Shown here in pieces: positions 44,130 to 56,423 of a stretch of DNA of 64,000 nt (within the stretch, counting starts at the first letter, position 1; each line of letters starts with the position of its first letter). Under the pieces are notes generated by a model. That model did not search any database and had not been told where the DNA came from. It saw nothing but the letters and a program-made list of their open reading frames with translations. This DNA comes from Mytilus trossulus (lineage: Eukaryota; Mollusca; Bivalvia; Mytilida; Mytilidae), in assembly GCF_036588685.1 (NCBI RefSeq), contig NC_086383.1, positions 36,278,171-36,342,170 on the forward strand. Direction: 5' to 3'. A program made the translations under genes and the position numbers.

Positions 44130-44545
44130 TTTTTGTCCATCTGATGATTTAAGCCTTTTTCAACTGATTTTTTATAGTTCGTTATTATGTTGTACTGTTA
44201 TACCACTGTCCCAGGTTAGGGGAGAGTTGGGATCCCGCTAACAAGCTTAACCCCGCCACATTATGTATGTATGTGCCTGTCCCAAGTCAGGAGCCTTTTA
44301 TTCAGTAGTTGTCGTTTGTTTATGTGTTACATATTTGTTTTTCGTTATACATAATAAATACGGCCGTTAGTCTTCTCGTTTGAATTTTTTACATTGTCAT
44401 ACCGGGGCCTTTTATAGCTGACTATGCGGTATGGGCTTTGCTCATTGTTGAAGGCCGTACTGTGACCTATAGTTGTTAATGTATGTGTCATGTTGGTCTC
44501 TTTGTGGACAGTTGTCTATGGCAATCATACCACTTCTTTTTTTTT
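44130..44545 (+). repeat. Dispersed repeat family R1, longest copy
   Basis: It starts gtccatctgatgatttaagc, about 40 bp after the gene B stop, and ends caatcataccacttc plus a T run. Internal landmarks are cactgtcccaggttagggga, cccgccacattatgtatg, an AATAAA at 44353-44358, and gttgaaggccgtactgtgac. It is the reference copy for the other R1 entries. Confidence 0.75.
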
Positions 44546-45870
44546 ATATTTATAAGATAATTTGTTGTGGCAGATTGTATATTTAAATATTTTAGTTATT
44601 GTTAGACTGTCTTGTTGAAGTATAGCCGTTTATTCACGCATACTAAATAGCATAAGATGTATGGTTTAGATATTCTAAAACCTCTCAACAATAGGAAAAT
44701 ACATTGAATAAAAAATCTTTATTCAGAAGAAATTACAAAATATTAGAATTTAGGGGACCTTTTACAAAACATTAAGCAAAATATTAAAAAAGGTGAAACA
44801 AATTAATAAAAAAAGGTAAAACAAAATAAGTAATAAAGATAATGGTATATCTACAATTATTCCCGTGTTTTGGCATAAAATGAAAAACAAGCTCCAATTA
44901 TCTTGTATTCTAACATGACGTTCTTCAAGCGCTTTCCGTACACACCTGTGATAAAAATGAATATATTGCCTGGACTGTTCCGATCGAATTCCCACGTTAT
45001 ATTCTTTTTTTATGAACGATGACATAAGAATATAAACATTTTACGGGAAAATACACGCTTGTGAAGCCAAACATCATCACACAAAGGGAACGCACACAAA
45101 CGATGCTAAACTGTGGTATAAGTCTTTTTCATTATTATAAGACATATCAGAATTATCATTTAAATGCATCTAAAACTATCTAAATACGTTATTATTAATA
45201 GTTTAAGCACGTCACTAATTCAGTTTGCTCCGTTCTTTTACGCAAAATTAAAAGTTCATTTATTTATGGTAACGGCAAATGTTTGCCTCCAACGAGAGCG
45301 CGTCGCTCCAAAAGAATTGTCGTATTTGTCCTATTAGAATCGAAATGAGGCATGGGGGCTTAAATATATCATGATGTCTAAAACGTTGAGGGGCATCAAT
45401 TCAAACCGGAAAGTGGCATCAAATTCCATTATATTTACAACGGTGTGTAAACAAAACAGACATTATAGGTAAAGTTGTCATAATAGGGGTACAGCAGTTA
45501 TCACCGTGTTACAATCTAAGTAAGAACAAAAACAAACAAAAGTTAAACAAAAAAGTTATAGCAAATACAAGCAGTGACGACTTTATTGCCTCCAACCACA
45601 AAAAACTTCGGAGTTGGAACCTGTGACAGTAGCCTTCACGTTGCCATCGAGAGTTCTGATGTCGAGTACAAACTCTCAGCGCCAAAAAATTACACGATTT
45701 CACCACAGCAATCCACAGAAGAGCATCAAATAATGATTCCCAAGACAAGATGGTCCCATCGAATCAGGAAAGTCATTGTACGTATAAACATACAGGTACA
45801 AAAATTCACCCCCCCCCCCCTTATCATAGTAGGAGGTCCCAGTCGCAAAACACAGGGTCGCATTTTGTCA
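44546..45870. other. Gene-free region between gene B and the DIRS-like relic
   Basis: AT-rich with no convincing exon. The short frame at 45574-45885 lies just before the DIRS-like gag region and could be its decayed N-terminus, but it shows no motif I can support. Confidence 0.5.
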
Positions 45871-45884
45871 ATGAGGAAAATCTA

Positions 45885-46330
45885 GTTATTCACGTTCCGG
45901 AAAGCATCCGTAGCATATTTGATCCGATTGGGGCTCATATCTCATTAAAGATTAAAGAAAACATTTGGCGGGTGAGTTTATTCATTTTGGAATATTGTTA
46001 AAATCGGCTCCGATTCGACTTTTAGATATTTTGAAAGAAGTTACCCTCACAATGGTTAATAAGAAACCGTATTCTTTGAGCAATATAGAAACTTTTAAAA
46101 ATTGGACTTCTGCCTTCATGATTTACATGGCAGTTATAATAAAAATGGCCTTCAAAAGCCTAAGAGTATTTGAAATATATGCAAAGCATTCTTATAGCAT
46201 AGTAAAGGGGTACTAATTATGGTGGGACCGTGTACGATGAACAGTACCAACTCAAAAAATAAGCGCTATCAAGCATCTTCTTGGGGTGTCATTGATCAGG
46301 AATTGTGGGTTTTGTGGGTAGTGACAGGGA
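45885..46330 (+). pseudogene. DIRS-like gag-type domain, frameshifted
   Basis: Pieces in two or more frames read IWRGEFIHFGILL, then SLSNIETFKNWTSAFMIYMA and WGVIDQELWVL. This is the order seen in the ORF upstream of the RT in bivalve DIRS/tyrosine-recombinase elements: a Trp-Lys/Arg-Gly-Glu box, a Ser-Ile-x-x-Trp-x-x-Ala-Phe box and a closing Trp-Gly box. Shifts occur near 45985 and 46215. No enzymatic residues are expected here. Recognition is by pattern only. Confidence 0.5.
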
Positions 46331-46434
46331 ATGTCATTCAGTCATCGTGTGTAGTCATGAGCAACAATTTTCATCTCTCCAATTACCAATCTCGTCAGGT
46401 TTCGGATATCAATTCCATTATCACTGAAATAGTA

Positions 46435-46590
46435 TACATATTTTTTAGGGGCCAGCTGAAGGACGCCTCCGGGTGCGGGAGTTTCTCGCTACATTGAAGA
46501 CCCATTGGTGGCCTTCGGCTGTTGTCTGCTCTATGGTCGGGTTGTTATCGCTTTGGAACATTCCCCATTTCCTTTTTCAATTTTAGTAGA
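46435..46590 (+). repeat. Dispersed repeat family R2
   Basis: It contains ggggccagctgaaggacgcc, tgcgggagtttctcgctac, ggccttcggctgttgtctgc and acattccccatttccttt, closely matching 12287-12420. Confidence 0.85.
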
Positions 46591-46784
46591 ATTCAAGGAA
46601 GAGTCCTCATAATCAGAGTTATTGTCGTGGCTACAGCGGAGCCTGTTTTCAATATGGTCAAAAGACCTCCACTGTACGTTTGACAAATTTGATCGCAAAT
46701 TCTAAAAATGTAACGGGGTACACTTATTTTCAAGACGTAGAAATTAAAAAGGTTAAACATTGTGACTTGGCAGATCTATATAAA

Positions 46785-47010
46785 TAAAGGCAACAGTAGT
46801 ATACCGCTGTTCAAAACTCATAAATCCATGGAAAAAACTAAATCGGGGAAACAAACTAAAACTGAGGGAAACGCATAACATATTAGAGGAGAACAACGAC
46901 ACAACATTAAAATGTAACACACACAGAAACGGACTAAGCATTATACAAAATCCTATGAGAATAACAAATATAAAATCAAAACCAAACACATGAATTTGGG
47001 ATAGATAAGT
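46785..47010 (+). repeat. Mussel-type dispersed repeat R4
   Basis: A run ggcaacagtagtataccgct, aaactgagggaaacgcataa and gaacaacgacacaaca looks like a very common Mytilus repeat. This is recall; there is no second copy in the window. Confidence 0.45.
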
Positions 47011-47146
47011 ACCGTGACACGTCTATATAAATTAGGAAATTCCCCTATCAACGTTTCAGAGTAAAAACAAATGTTTGTTGGATTATCCCGTAATTTTAAA
47101 GAATACAGAGAACACTTTAAATAATTGAAATAAAGAAATCGAGATC

Positions 47147-47770
47147 AGGCGTATTGCAGGTCCATTTTCGTATCCACCATTTCCTACATTTCGCTATTTC
47201 ACTCTCAATCGTATTCCAGAAAATACCGAAGGGTAATGTCGACAAGTGATGAATCTTCTTACTATCCTGCTAATGATTTTATTGATCGAGAATGTTGTTC
47301 AGTATTTTATGTGAGTATTGATGATGCGGTCGAGATGATACAAAAATTAGGAACACAAGTGTTATTTTCAAAAGCAGACATTATGTCCTCTATCAGATTA
47401 TTGAATATTTGGCCAGGCGATTTCGACCAGTTGAATTTTGAAATTGATAACGAGTTTTATTATGACCGTAATTTGCCTCGCGGAGCAGGTCTCAATTGTT
47501 ACTTTATATTCGAAAATATTTCAACGGCTTTAAATTGGTATACGTCAAAGTGCAGCAAGTCCAAAATATTTTGCATTACTGAGATGATTTTTTCCGCCGG
47601 AAAAGCAGGCACAAACTAGTTTGCCAATTCATTACAAACATTAAATGTATGCCACAAATTAGGGGATCCCTTTAGCAGAAGATAAAACAGTTTTACCAAT
47701 CAAAAAACAATTTTTTGTGCATTTGATTTGACACTATTGCCTTGGAGTTCAGGTTGCCGAAAGTAAAGCA
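47147..47770 (+). pseudogene. DIRS-like reverse transcriptase fragment, catalytic box lost
   Basis: A first frame reads RIAGPFSYPPFPTFRYF. After a shift near 47235, an open stretch of 127 codons reads NDFIDRECCSVFYVSIDDAV, then SKADIMSSIRLLNIWPGDFD and NEFYYDRNLPRGA, matching the fingers and palm of DIRS-type RTs. Where the YxDD active-site box should be, it reads FCITEMIFSAGKAGT, so catalysis is lost. Further shifted pieces (a CHKLG box, AEDKTVLP) continue to about 47770. It is a dead copy. Confidence 0.65.
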
Positions 47771-49660
47771 AGCCGAGACGAAACAACGGATTGTTGTTAT
47801 TTTTGGTTGTAAAAAATAATGTTGCGTGAACTTAAAACTTAAAAGGACAAATTATTGTTGTTATCATTACAAGTGTGGTACCTAAAAGCAGAAAAGCAAA
47901 AAACAATCGCACTACGATCGTCAAAAGTTTAATTTTTATCACAGATCGTACTGCGATTGTGGCCTAGTGGGACTGCGGTATTAGATACATAACGTGTTGT
48001 TGTGCTTTTGGTTGACATTTTTGAGTTTTCCACTCCAAGACGGTCTCATCAAACAAAATTTTTCTAATTAATGGTCGTTTGAAAAAAACCTGATTGCAAA
48101 TTTATTTGCTGCAATTCATATATACTCTGTTACTCCTAATAGGACGGCAAATATGCTAAATATACTTCCTGGAGGTGTGATGAGATGATTTAAGTTGTAA
48201 ACAATTTCATTTACACCATTTACGTACGTTCTGGCAATAACATTTATTAACAGGTATTCATATATATATATAGGCATGAATTGTGCCTTTTCATAGCAGA
48301 ATTTTTCCTGTGATGTGATGAATCAAAGGTGATGGTCAAAATCAGTAAAAAATCCGTCTTGAATTTATTCAATAGATACATTCTATTATCCTTCAGTAAT
48401 CGTGGTGATATGTTTTGTTATATAATCAAGCGTTCTCTTAATATACTGCCAACATTTACACAAAGGAACTATCCTGATATAAACCAAGTATTAACAGCAA
48501 TAACTGTCCAATCCTGGAGTAAAATATTACAATTTTACACGAGAAACTGCACAAAAATTTATGACGAAACGACTGATTTTGAATTCGCTATTGTTACATT
48601 TCTTTTTAAGATGGTGATGTATTTTGGTACATTCTAAAAGTATTTATATATTCTAACTGGTTCGTTATGTCTGTGTCTGTTCTGACGTTTGGGATTTCAA
48701 TGAGTGCATGTTTTGTATGTTTTACTGATAAGTTGTTAAGTTAGGGATTTCGTTACAACAAATTACTTTAAACCTTTACTAAATTCTTCCATAGATACAA
48801 ACATTTGATTTGAAGTGTGGCTGTAACTGAAGAAAACTTATTTCAAACGGGAAAGCACATCATATTTTTAAGGTGATGTTGTTAACCGAGCCCGCAAATT
48901 TAGAGACGATCCTTTTAATGAATTTAATATTATAACATGTTACCAATTCCGTAAGTACATCTTTAATTATTGTTTTTATTGGTATATATGCAACCACGCA
49001 TCTAATATTGCCTAATTGGGCCCGACTATACTTTACTGTTTCGGTAGTTAAAGCTTTGGAAAGTTAGCATAAGATGCATTACTTTAATGTAATCAAATAT
49101 GATAATTATTTATGTATAAATTAATATATTTGTATGTTGATCTTCATCAAAAGATCAATATATTATTACCGATCTACCATCATCAGGGTTCCAAGTGTCA
49201 ATTTTAGGTTAATGTCTTTAACTTTGATCTTGCAAGGATTACTCTCACATTTATATGCTTGCTTTATACATCTATTGGTACAATATTGAATACTTTTACA
49301 CATTCTTCGTCAAACAACAATAAATGTCAGTGTTTCGTGTTATCAGTAATGCAAAACCCTACTAAATATTATTGTTATACATATATGCACATTCACAATC
49401 CTATGATCAGTCGATACCTATATTTTGCCTCCAGAGGTCGTGTTTTTCAGATTCTCTGACTTGTAGTGACGTCTTTACTCAAACTCTATTGGATGTTGGA
49501 TTGGTATTGATTGATATATTAGCCTTAGATACATGATTTATCATGTTTTGTTGTTGGCTTTGAACTAGCTGTCAGTAGCTGCGAGTATGCATTTAGTGTC
49601 TTTTTTGTTGTACTGGAGGTATAATAAATGCCCTGTAACGACCGGTCTGTGTTTCTGAAA
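47771..49660. other. Gene-free region downstream of the DIRS-like relic
   Basis: AT-rich. One open frame of 102 codons (48329-48637) shows no recognised motif and is treated as chance. A TA microsatellite lies near 48260. Confidence 0.5.
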
Positions 49661-49669
49661 GTTGTAAGT

Positions 49670-50040
49670 TCAACTGATTTTTATAGTTTGTAATAATATG
49701 TATGTTGTACTGTTACACCACTGTTCAAGGTTATGGGCAGGTGTGGCACCCAACATGTTTATCCCCGCCACATACTTAATGTGCCTGCCCAAAGGAAACT
49801 ATTGTTCAATGATTGTCTGTCATATTTATTTTTTTCATAAATAATGTTGTTATGCATAAAGCTGTTAGCTTTCCAAATTGATTTTGTCATAATCTTTCAT
49901 TTCGTTGCATTTTGAAGCCAACTATATGATGTTGTTTTTTCTCGCCGTTTAAAGCCGTACGTTGCCTAAAATTGCTTACATCAACTTCATTTCAACTTTG
50001 GTTGGTATATTAATCGTTGGCAATCATACCACATATCCTG
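49670..50040 (+). repeat. Dispersed repeat family R1, diverged long copy
   Basis: It contains ttcaactgatttttatagtt, ttgtactgttacaccactgt, ttatccccgccacatactta and ggcaatcataccacat, collinear with 44130-44545. Confidence 0.7.
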
Positions 50041-50374
50041 GCATTTATAGTTTCAAATGTGTTTGAAATATGCTGAACTATATGAGACGGTACAAACTAA
50101 TGAACGGATGGACACATTAACACGATTAACCTCAAAACATCAGGAAAACCTGACAATTTCACACTATCATAATTATGGTTACATTTAGAGAGACTAGATT
50201 CCGGGGTCAAAGCCAGAATTTTGAGTATATTTTGTAATGTCATATTATAAATTGAAATGTCAAATCAAGATGAACTAGTTTTCATATGCCGAAAATTGAA
50301 TTGTCATTGATGTGGTTATATTTATAAATTTACTGTTTACAAATTTTTGAATTTTTTGAAATACTAAGGCTTTT

Positions 50375-50575
50375 CTACCTCAGGCATAGATCACCTTAGC
50401 TGTATTTGGCAAAACTTTTAGGAATTTTGGTTCTCAATGCTCTTCAACTTCGTACTTTATTTAGCCTTTTTAACTTTTTTGGATTCGAGCGAGCGTCACT
50501 GCTGAGTCTTTTGTAGACGAAACGCGCGTCTAGCGTATATACTAAAGTTAGTCCTGGTATCTATGATGAGTTTAT
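50375..50575 (-). repeat. Dispersed repeat family R3, minus strand
   Basis: It contains tgctcttcaacttcgtactt, gagcgtcactgctgagtctt and gtagacgaaacgcgcgtcta, the reverse complement order of 38750-38900. Confidence 0.75.
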
Positions 50576-50589
50576 TGATAAATTATCTT

Positions 50590-51840
50590 AAGTAGAAAAC
50601 TGTGTTTTCAGAGACAAAAAGGCAGTGTAAGTCTTTCATCTATTCATGCTAAGTATGTTGTTGTCCCTGCGGACAAAGCTTCAAATAATATGTGCTTTGT
50701 ATGTAAATCGTATAATTACGAATGTCTTGTAACAGAATAAGGAATACATGAGCACTCAGGTAGTCCCACATACAAAGACATATCATTTGACAAGGATGAG
50801 ATTTTTTGCAAAGCATAAGTCCTTCATGGCTTCAATGAATATACATTGAACAAATCGGAGGACTTACCTTTTTCGTGTTGGGTACCTAAACTTAACAGAA
50901 TTTCGTACAAACAATAGTACATTGCCGGCTCATCTGCATGTTCCCCTAAAGAATTGTCCATTAGATTGATACAACTAATATAAAGGACAATTATTTAATG
51001 GAACATGTCGGAGGACTTACCCTGTTCGTATTGGGTACCTAAACTTTACAGAATTCCGTACAAACAACGGTACATTGTCGGCTCACCTGCATGTTCCACT
51101 AAATAATTGTTCATTAGATTGACTAAAATTCTGTCCGCAATCCACAATGCCTTTCAACACGAAATGGTAGCATACGATATAAATTTACTACCTTGGGATA
51201 TCATAAGGCATATTTTGTAAAAAATGTGAACAAAAGGGTAAAACATGCAACACAGAGGAACAAGTGATCATTATGCTGGAGTTTCTTAACGACAACATAT
51301 TTGTTGAATTTGGAGGTAGACCTTTTCAACAGTTTTTCGGCATTCCTATTGGAACGAACTGCGCGCATCTCCTTGCCGACCTCCTCATATTTTCATATGA
51401 ATCGGAGTTCCTTCAGACACTTGTCAAAAACAAGAAGACCAAAGAAGCCAGATTATTTGATTTCACTGTCAGATATATATATATTAATGATGTTCTTTTC
51501 ATTAACAATCCAAACTTTTCTGATTAGGTTCCATTCATATATCCACCATAACTTGAAATTAAAGAAAATGCAGACACGGCTTCCTCTGCCTCATTTTTAG
51601 ACTTATACCAGTCATCTCAGTACCAGAATCTATGACAAACGAGACGATTTGAATTCTGAAATTTTCAATTTCCCCCACCTAAGAAATCAATATACAAACT
51701 TCACTTGCATATGGGACATTTCCCATCTTATTCTTATCTTGCAGCTCATACTCAGAATTTGTAAAACATCCCCAGTGTCTGAGCAGAAAGTTGATGAACT
51801 ACAGGTATGTCATAGAAAGCCTCAGTCCTTTTTCTAAAAA
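50590..51840 (+). pseudogene. Penelope-like reverse transcriptase relic
   Basis: Fragments in shifting frames follow the order of Penelope-like RTs: KYVVVPADKAS (about 50665), DLPFSCWVPKLNRISYKQ (50860), EEQ-type VIIMLEFLNDNIFVEFGG (51264), and QQFFGIPIGTNCAHLLADLL (51325). The catalytic box then reads RYIYINDVLF, disrupted by a TA-repeat expansion. After a further shift, IHHNLKLKK and a RIYDKRDDLNSEIFNFPHL block follow (51630). The 50855-50966 segment is tandemly duplicated at 51008-51121. It cannot make an active enzyme. A DIRS or LTR origin is less likely because of the FGG-QQ-GIP-GTN pattern. Confidence 0.65.
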
Positions 51841-52400
51841 AGGTAACAAGACCTTATTGATAAATATTCCGTATCAACTTCACATTACATGATGGTCTTA
51901 ATGTATAGATTATGCGTACTGACGTTGTGTATCATCTTAACAAAGTGTTGTATTGTTCTTTCGTTTGTCTTTTTATTGTTATTAATATTAATTTTACTGG
52001 TTTTTCCCCTGTGATATCCATTTGACGTGGCTAGGTACTTATACATCTCGTGAATGTGCTTGTATTATCTTTCATTTTTGCTGGTGTGGTTGTATGTGCG
52101 ACTTTTTGTGTTTCTTTGGTTCATATGACGTGACTCTGTACTTTTGAAGATCTTGCCAATGTGTTATTGTTCTATTATATGTCATTGGTCTATTATAAAG
52201 TTAAAAATACTTTGAACGTCAAAATTATTTTACACACGTAGGGGTGTTAACCATTTGTGGATTCTTAAAGAACTTCTGGATAATTTTAAATTTCGGTCTG
52301 TTTCTGAAATTAGTTCTAACATACTTTTGATTGTTTAACCCTGTATACCACCATTCCCCTTGTGAATATTTAATTTTTTGGAAAAAACATTGAACGGCAA
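51841..52400. other. Gene-free AT-rich stretch
   Basis: No ORF or repeat with a second copy was noticed. It may be the decayed 3' part of the Penelope-like element. Confidence 0.4.
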
Positions 52401-53190
52401 AATTATAAAAAAAATATAAGTATTATAACTATGAAAAGGAGTTACAGTAGCTAGAATTTTTTAAATTAAAGGTCTATAGAAGGGGGGTCAAAATACCATG
52501 GCAAAGTAAATTTTCAAAACATTTATTCAAGAAAGTAAAATACATACACACTACTTATTGCAGTATAATAACTATGTAAAAGAGTTATAACAGCTAGATT
52601 TTTGAAAACCAAGGTCTATAGTAGGGGGTTCAATTTACCGCAGGGGGGTGGGGTCAAAATACCATGGCTAAGTAAAATTTTCAAAACACCTTTTCCCATC
52701 ATGTTAAATACAAACAAACTACTTATTGGAGTATTATTAATAGGTTAATGGGAAGAATATCAGTATTTTGAAATGAATCGTTTATAGTAGGGGGTTCAAT
52801 TATATACCGCAGGGGGGTCAAAATACCATGGCCAAGTAAAATTTTCAAAACATCTATTCGAGCATGATTAAAAATACATACAATCTACTTTTTGGAGTAT
52901 TATGACTAGGTTTAGGAGTTAGAATTGCAAGAATTTTTGAAATTCAAGGTCCATAGAAGGGGGTTCAATATACCATGGAAGCCATTGGTAGGGGGTCAAA
53001 ATACCATGGCAAAGTAATATTTTCAAAACATTCTTCAAGCAAATTAAGTACATACAAACTACTAATGGAAGTATAATAACTAAGTAAAGGAGTTACAGTA
53101 GCTAGACTTTTTGAAATTAAAGGTCTTTACTTGCTTAAAAAGATAATTTGAAAATTTTACTTTGCCATAGGGGTAAATTTACCATGGGGT
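52400..53190. repeat. 165-178 bp satellite array with CCATGG in each unit
   Basis: The block gtcaaaataccatggcaaag recurs at 52487, 52653, 52817 and 52995 (spacing 166, 164 and 178 bp). Each unit continues into tttttcaaaaca, actacttattg, a gagttacagtagctaga block, and ggtctatagtaggggg. The last piece (about 53135-53180) is inverted (ttgaaaattttactttgcca). Confidence 0.85.
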
Positions 53191-56131
53191 TCAAAAAAAC
53201 ATATAACAAATAGCAGTCGAATAGCCACTGCCTTTTACTTATAGAGGATGAATATAATTTTTCACAAATGGCAGAATGGTGAACCTTGTCTTTTCAAATG
53301 TATGTTTTTATAGAGTTTGCAAGGTTTGTCCTCCACTACACGAACAACCCACACGTTTAAATGAAACAGAGTATATTCTATATTAAAAATATGTATAATT
53401 TTACCATTCAATTTTACAACGGACCTTTAAAATAGCATGTTTCCAAATGCAATTATCATGATTATTGAAAATATAAGTATCAATTTTTCTAATTAATTCT
53501 AAAGACATCTTTCATTTTGTATAACTAACATTGATGTATATGATTCTTGCTAGTAACTTTGCTTCCCTGGTAAGTCTGCAAATTTAACATGGTGTTAACA
53601 AAATTGAAAGGAAAACAAAGCTACCCGATTTTGAGGTAACACATAGAATTCTTATAACAGAAATGTATAATAGGACGTTTATAATTACAACAAAAACTAT
53701 AAAAAAAAAGACAGTTAAACTGACAAAAGATGTTAAATGTGTACATGGATAGTATCATTAAAAAAAAATCTAAACTGCTAAATTTATAGTTTACAGATAA
53801 TTCTTTATTTATACCAAAATTGCAAACATTCATCAGTTTTACTCAGCATGAAATTTTGTAAAGAATGCATTTTTTTAATTTTTTTTTTTAATTTTAAGAA
53901 ACCTTATATGTAGGTGCTAATATAAAATTTAATAGAAGATTCCAATTACTGTAAAAAAAAATATAAAACAATTGGAATTTAGATTTTTAGACCATCTATG
54001 TTGACATTATTATATTGTACATGATTGGTCAGTATAATTATATACCCATTTTACATGATATATAATATATTTTTGTGAAGATAATTTCTTTATCAAAGTG
54101 AGTCAAAAATGGCACTTATCATACCCTCTTTTCATCTGCATAATATAAATAACAAATTAAAATAATTATGTAAAAATATGTGGATGGAATGTGAGGTAAA
54201 ATATCGTTGGTAAAAAATTTATTTCTGAAATTTCTATGATTTACATGTAAACATATATATAAAAGTAGTGAAACATAAAACATATTTATGTATAGATAAA
54301 GTTCATTACAACAAAGATTTACATACATTGTATATATATTAACATTTTTTCTTACTAACAAAAGTCTAATTGTCTTATTGCAATATTCTTTATTATGCTA
54401 TGCAAAGAACCCTAGTTTTAGTAAAAATTATCAATCATTTATTATTTACATTAAATCATAACCAACTGCTGTCACATACGCTGGTTTCGATATTTCTGTA
54501 ATCCAAAAATATTGTAAATCTTACTTTATATTGTATATATATCCAAAAGTCATGAAGATTAAACCCAACAATTATCTACAACAACGCATAGATAAACAGT
54601 GAAAAAAAGGTATAACTTTCAATTTCTATGTATATTTTCAATTAAACTTAGTGACTTAAAAAGGTCACTGATTATAAGAAATACTAGTTTTTTCTTTAAT
54701 CTTTGATCGCAAATAATAAATATAAATTGTTATCCAAATTAACTATAAATGACACAGAATATTGCAAATTATTTTACAAATAAACATTATCTGTCAAATC
54801 TATAACTTTTGGCTATGTTAAGAATATTTTTGATGATGGAACATGGTTTCTATTACTTTATTCAAAATAATGATAATGTTTATATCATATTGTTATGTTA
54901 ATTTTGGGGTCAGAATAAGTGACTAGTGTTTGTACATAAAAGCCAAGTACGGATAATATAGAATATTTTTTTTTTAAATCTTGTTTTAGGCTGTGAAAAA
55001 TATATTACCCTAAGAATCAGAAATATTTGATTTTTCAAAATTTGAATATGTACATAATTTTCAAAATACTATTTTATATGTAAATATATGTATAGACTAT
55101 TAATGGTGGTGAAGTCAATCTAGATCTTAAATTACATATGGGTAAAATAGATTAAAATCAATTCTTCAATTTTTTTTTACAGTAAGTCATTTGAATAAAA
55201 TCATTTTACAATAAATTACATTTTACACTTTTCATTCTTTCTAGAACTGAAAGACATTACGTTAATAAGACATGAGCATATAATCTATCACAGTTAAGTC
55301 ATACTTTAAAAAAAACACCATAAAAAACAATTTCATCCAACACAAGCAGTTCATACAAAATATGACAACACTATATCAACATAACAAAATTCTCTCAAAC
55401 CTTTGTTCAAATTATTGTAAACAGATTTAATATCCCTCTGGCCAATCTCAACTGGTTTAACAATAAAACATAAATAAGGCATTGCGGTCATAAAACTTTC
55501 AAGTCAGTTTTTTGTACTCAAACTCGAAAAATCAACCAATCAAAATGCTAGATTTCATGTTTCGAGCATGACTTTTGTGCTCCAAGTACTGAGCTAAGTT
55601 TTATGACTTCAACCCCTGACTGTACAAGAAATACAAAGGTCTTACATTTTCTTGTACATACCAATCAATGAGATTATTTGGCTTGTATTTTGTACATAAG
55701 TACAGCCTGTCAGCAGTTTGGTTAATTTAAAAAAAAACATGTTCCCTTATAAACAGGAATGTATCAAAATAGTCATTTCAATTTTTTCAGTGATCATAGT
55801 TTTATAAAAGAGTTGTCTCTCTCTGTTTATAACTGCATTAAAATCAAACAAACTAAGTCATTATAATTTCATTTACTAAACTCGATGATAGACTTACGAA
55901 TTTCAATTAAGATATGAATACCATTGAAGAACTTACTTAATTAGCCACTACCCATGAAAGCTTTAATATCACAAAATGATTAGGGAAAATAATTGGAAAT
56001 TTGAACAATCTGCTGAACAGTAACAATAGTTCTTTAACATTTTCATAAAGATCATAACAAAAACCTAACATAATAACACCATAATAACACATTTCTAATT
56101 CATTAAAATTCAATAATTGCCAATTGATTTT
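53191..56131. other. Gene-free region downstream of gene C, probable 3' UTR part
   Basis: AT-rich DNA with few repeats. The part next to 56131 must include the 3' UTR of gene C on the minus strand, but several TTTATT motifs compete and the poly(A) site cannot be chosen. Confidence 0.45.
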
Positions 56132-56423
56132 TTACAATTCTGTTTTCATTTCTACTTTCTCAAATCCTTCATCTTCTGCCATATATCCTTGATTCTCGGC
56201 GCCATCTACTTTTGATTTTCTTGAACGCTTCTTCTTTTCCTTCTTCCTCTTCTTTCTCTCTGTTTCCTGTTCTCCCTGTGCCAGTGGTTGGAGGGAATAT
56301 GGTTTGCTGTTGGTCCTGCTGTCTAGAGTATCAACATCTAGACCGCTATCATTACTGGCACCGCCTGTTCTGTCAAATGCTTTCTTTGGAGTGGTACCTG
56401 ATCCTTCATACATCTTTTCCTTC
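56132..56423 (-). CDS. Host gene C, terminal coding exon
   Basis: An exon of 292 bp on the minus strand: one base completes the preceding codon, then 96 codons and TAA. The acceptor is ttttcacag. The sequence begins KEKMYEGSGTTPKKAFD and has a Ser/Asp/Thr-rich middle (SNDSGLDVDTLDSR). It then has a strongly basic stretch (about residues 55-75, KKRKKEKKKRSRKSK) and an acidic end with a Tyr motif (QGYMAEDEGF), closing in EMKTEL. The last three residues fit a class I PDZ ligand (S/T-x-hydrophobic). The whole looks like the cytoplasmic tail of a membrane or scaffold protein, but I do not recognise the family. Repeats on both sides do not touch the frame. Confidence 0.75.

Larger units (their letters stand above)
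45880..47770 (+). mobile_element. Decayed DIRS-like (tyrosine-recombinase) retroelement
   Basis: It combines a gag-like domain (45885-46330) and a DIRS-type reverse transcriptase fragment (47147-47770) in the expected order on one strand. They are separated by an inserted R2 repeat (46435-46590) and an R4 repeat (46785-47010). Frameshifts and stops throughout show it is dead. Neither the RNase H nor the recombinase part was found. Confidence 0.6.

Noticed and set aside
48329-48637. 102-codon frame downstream of the DIRS-like relic, tested as a tyrosine recombinase
   Set aside because: No recombinase catalytic Arg-His-Arg-Tyr pattern is visible and the frame is short.
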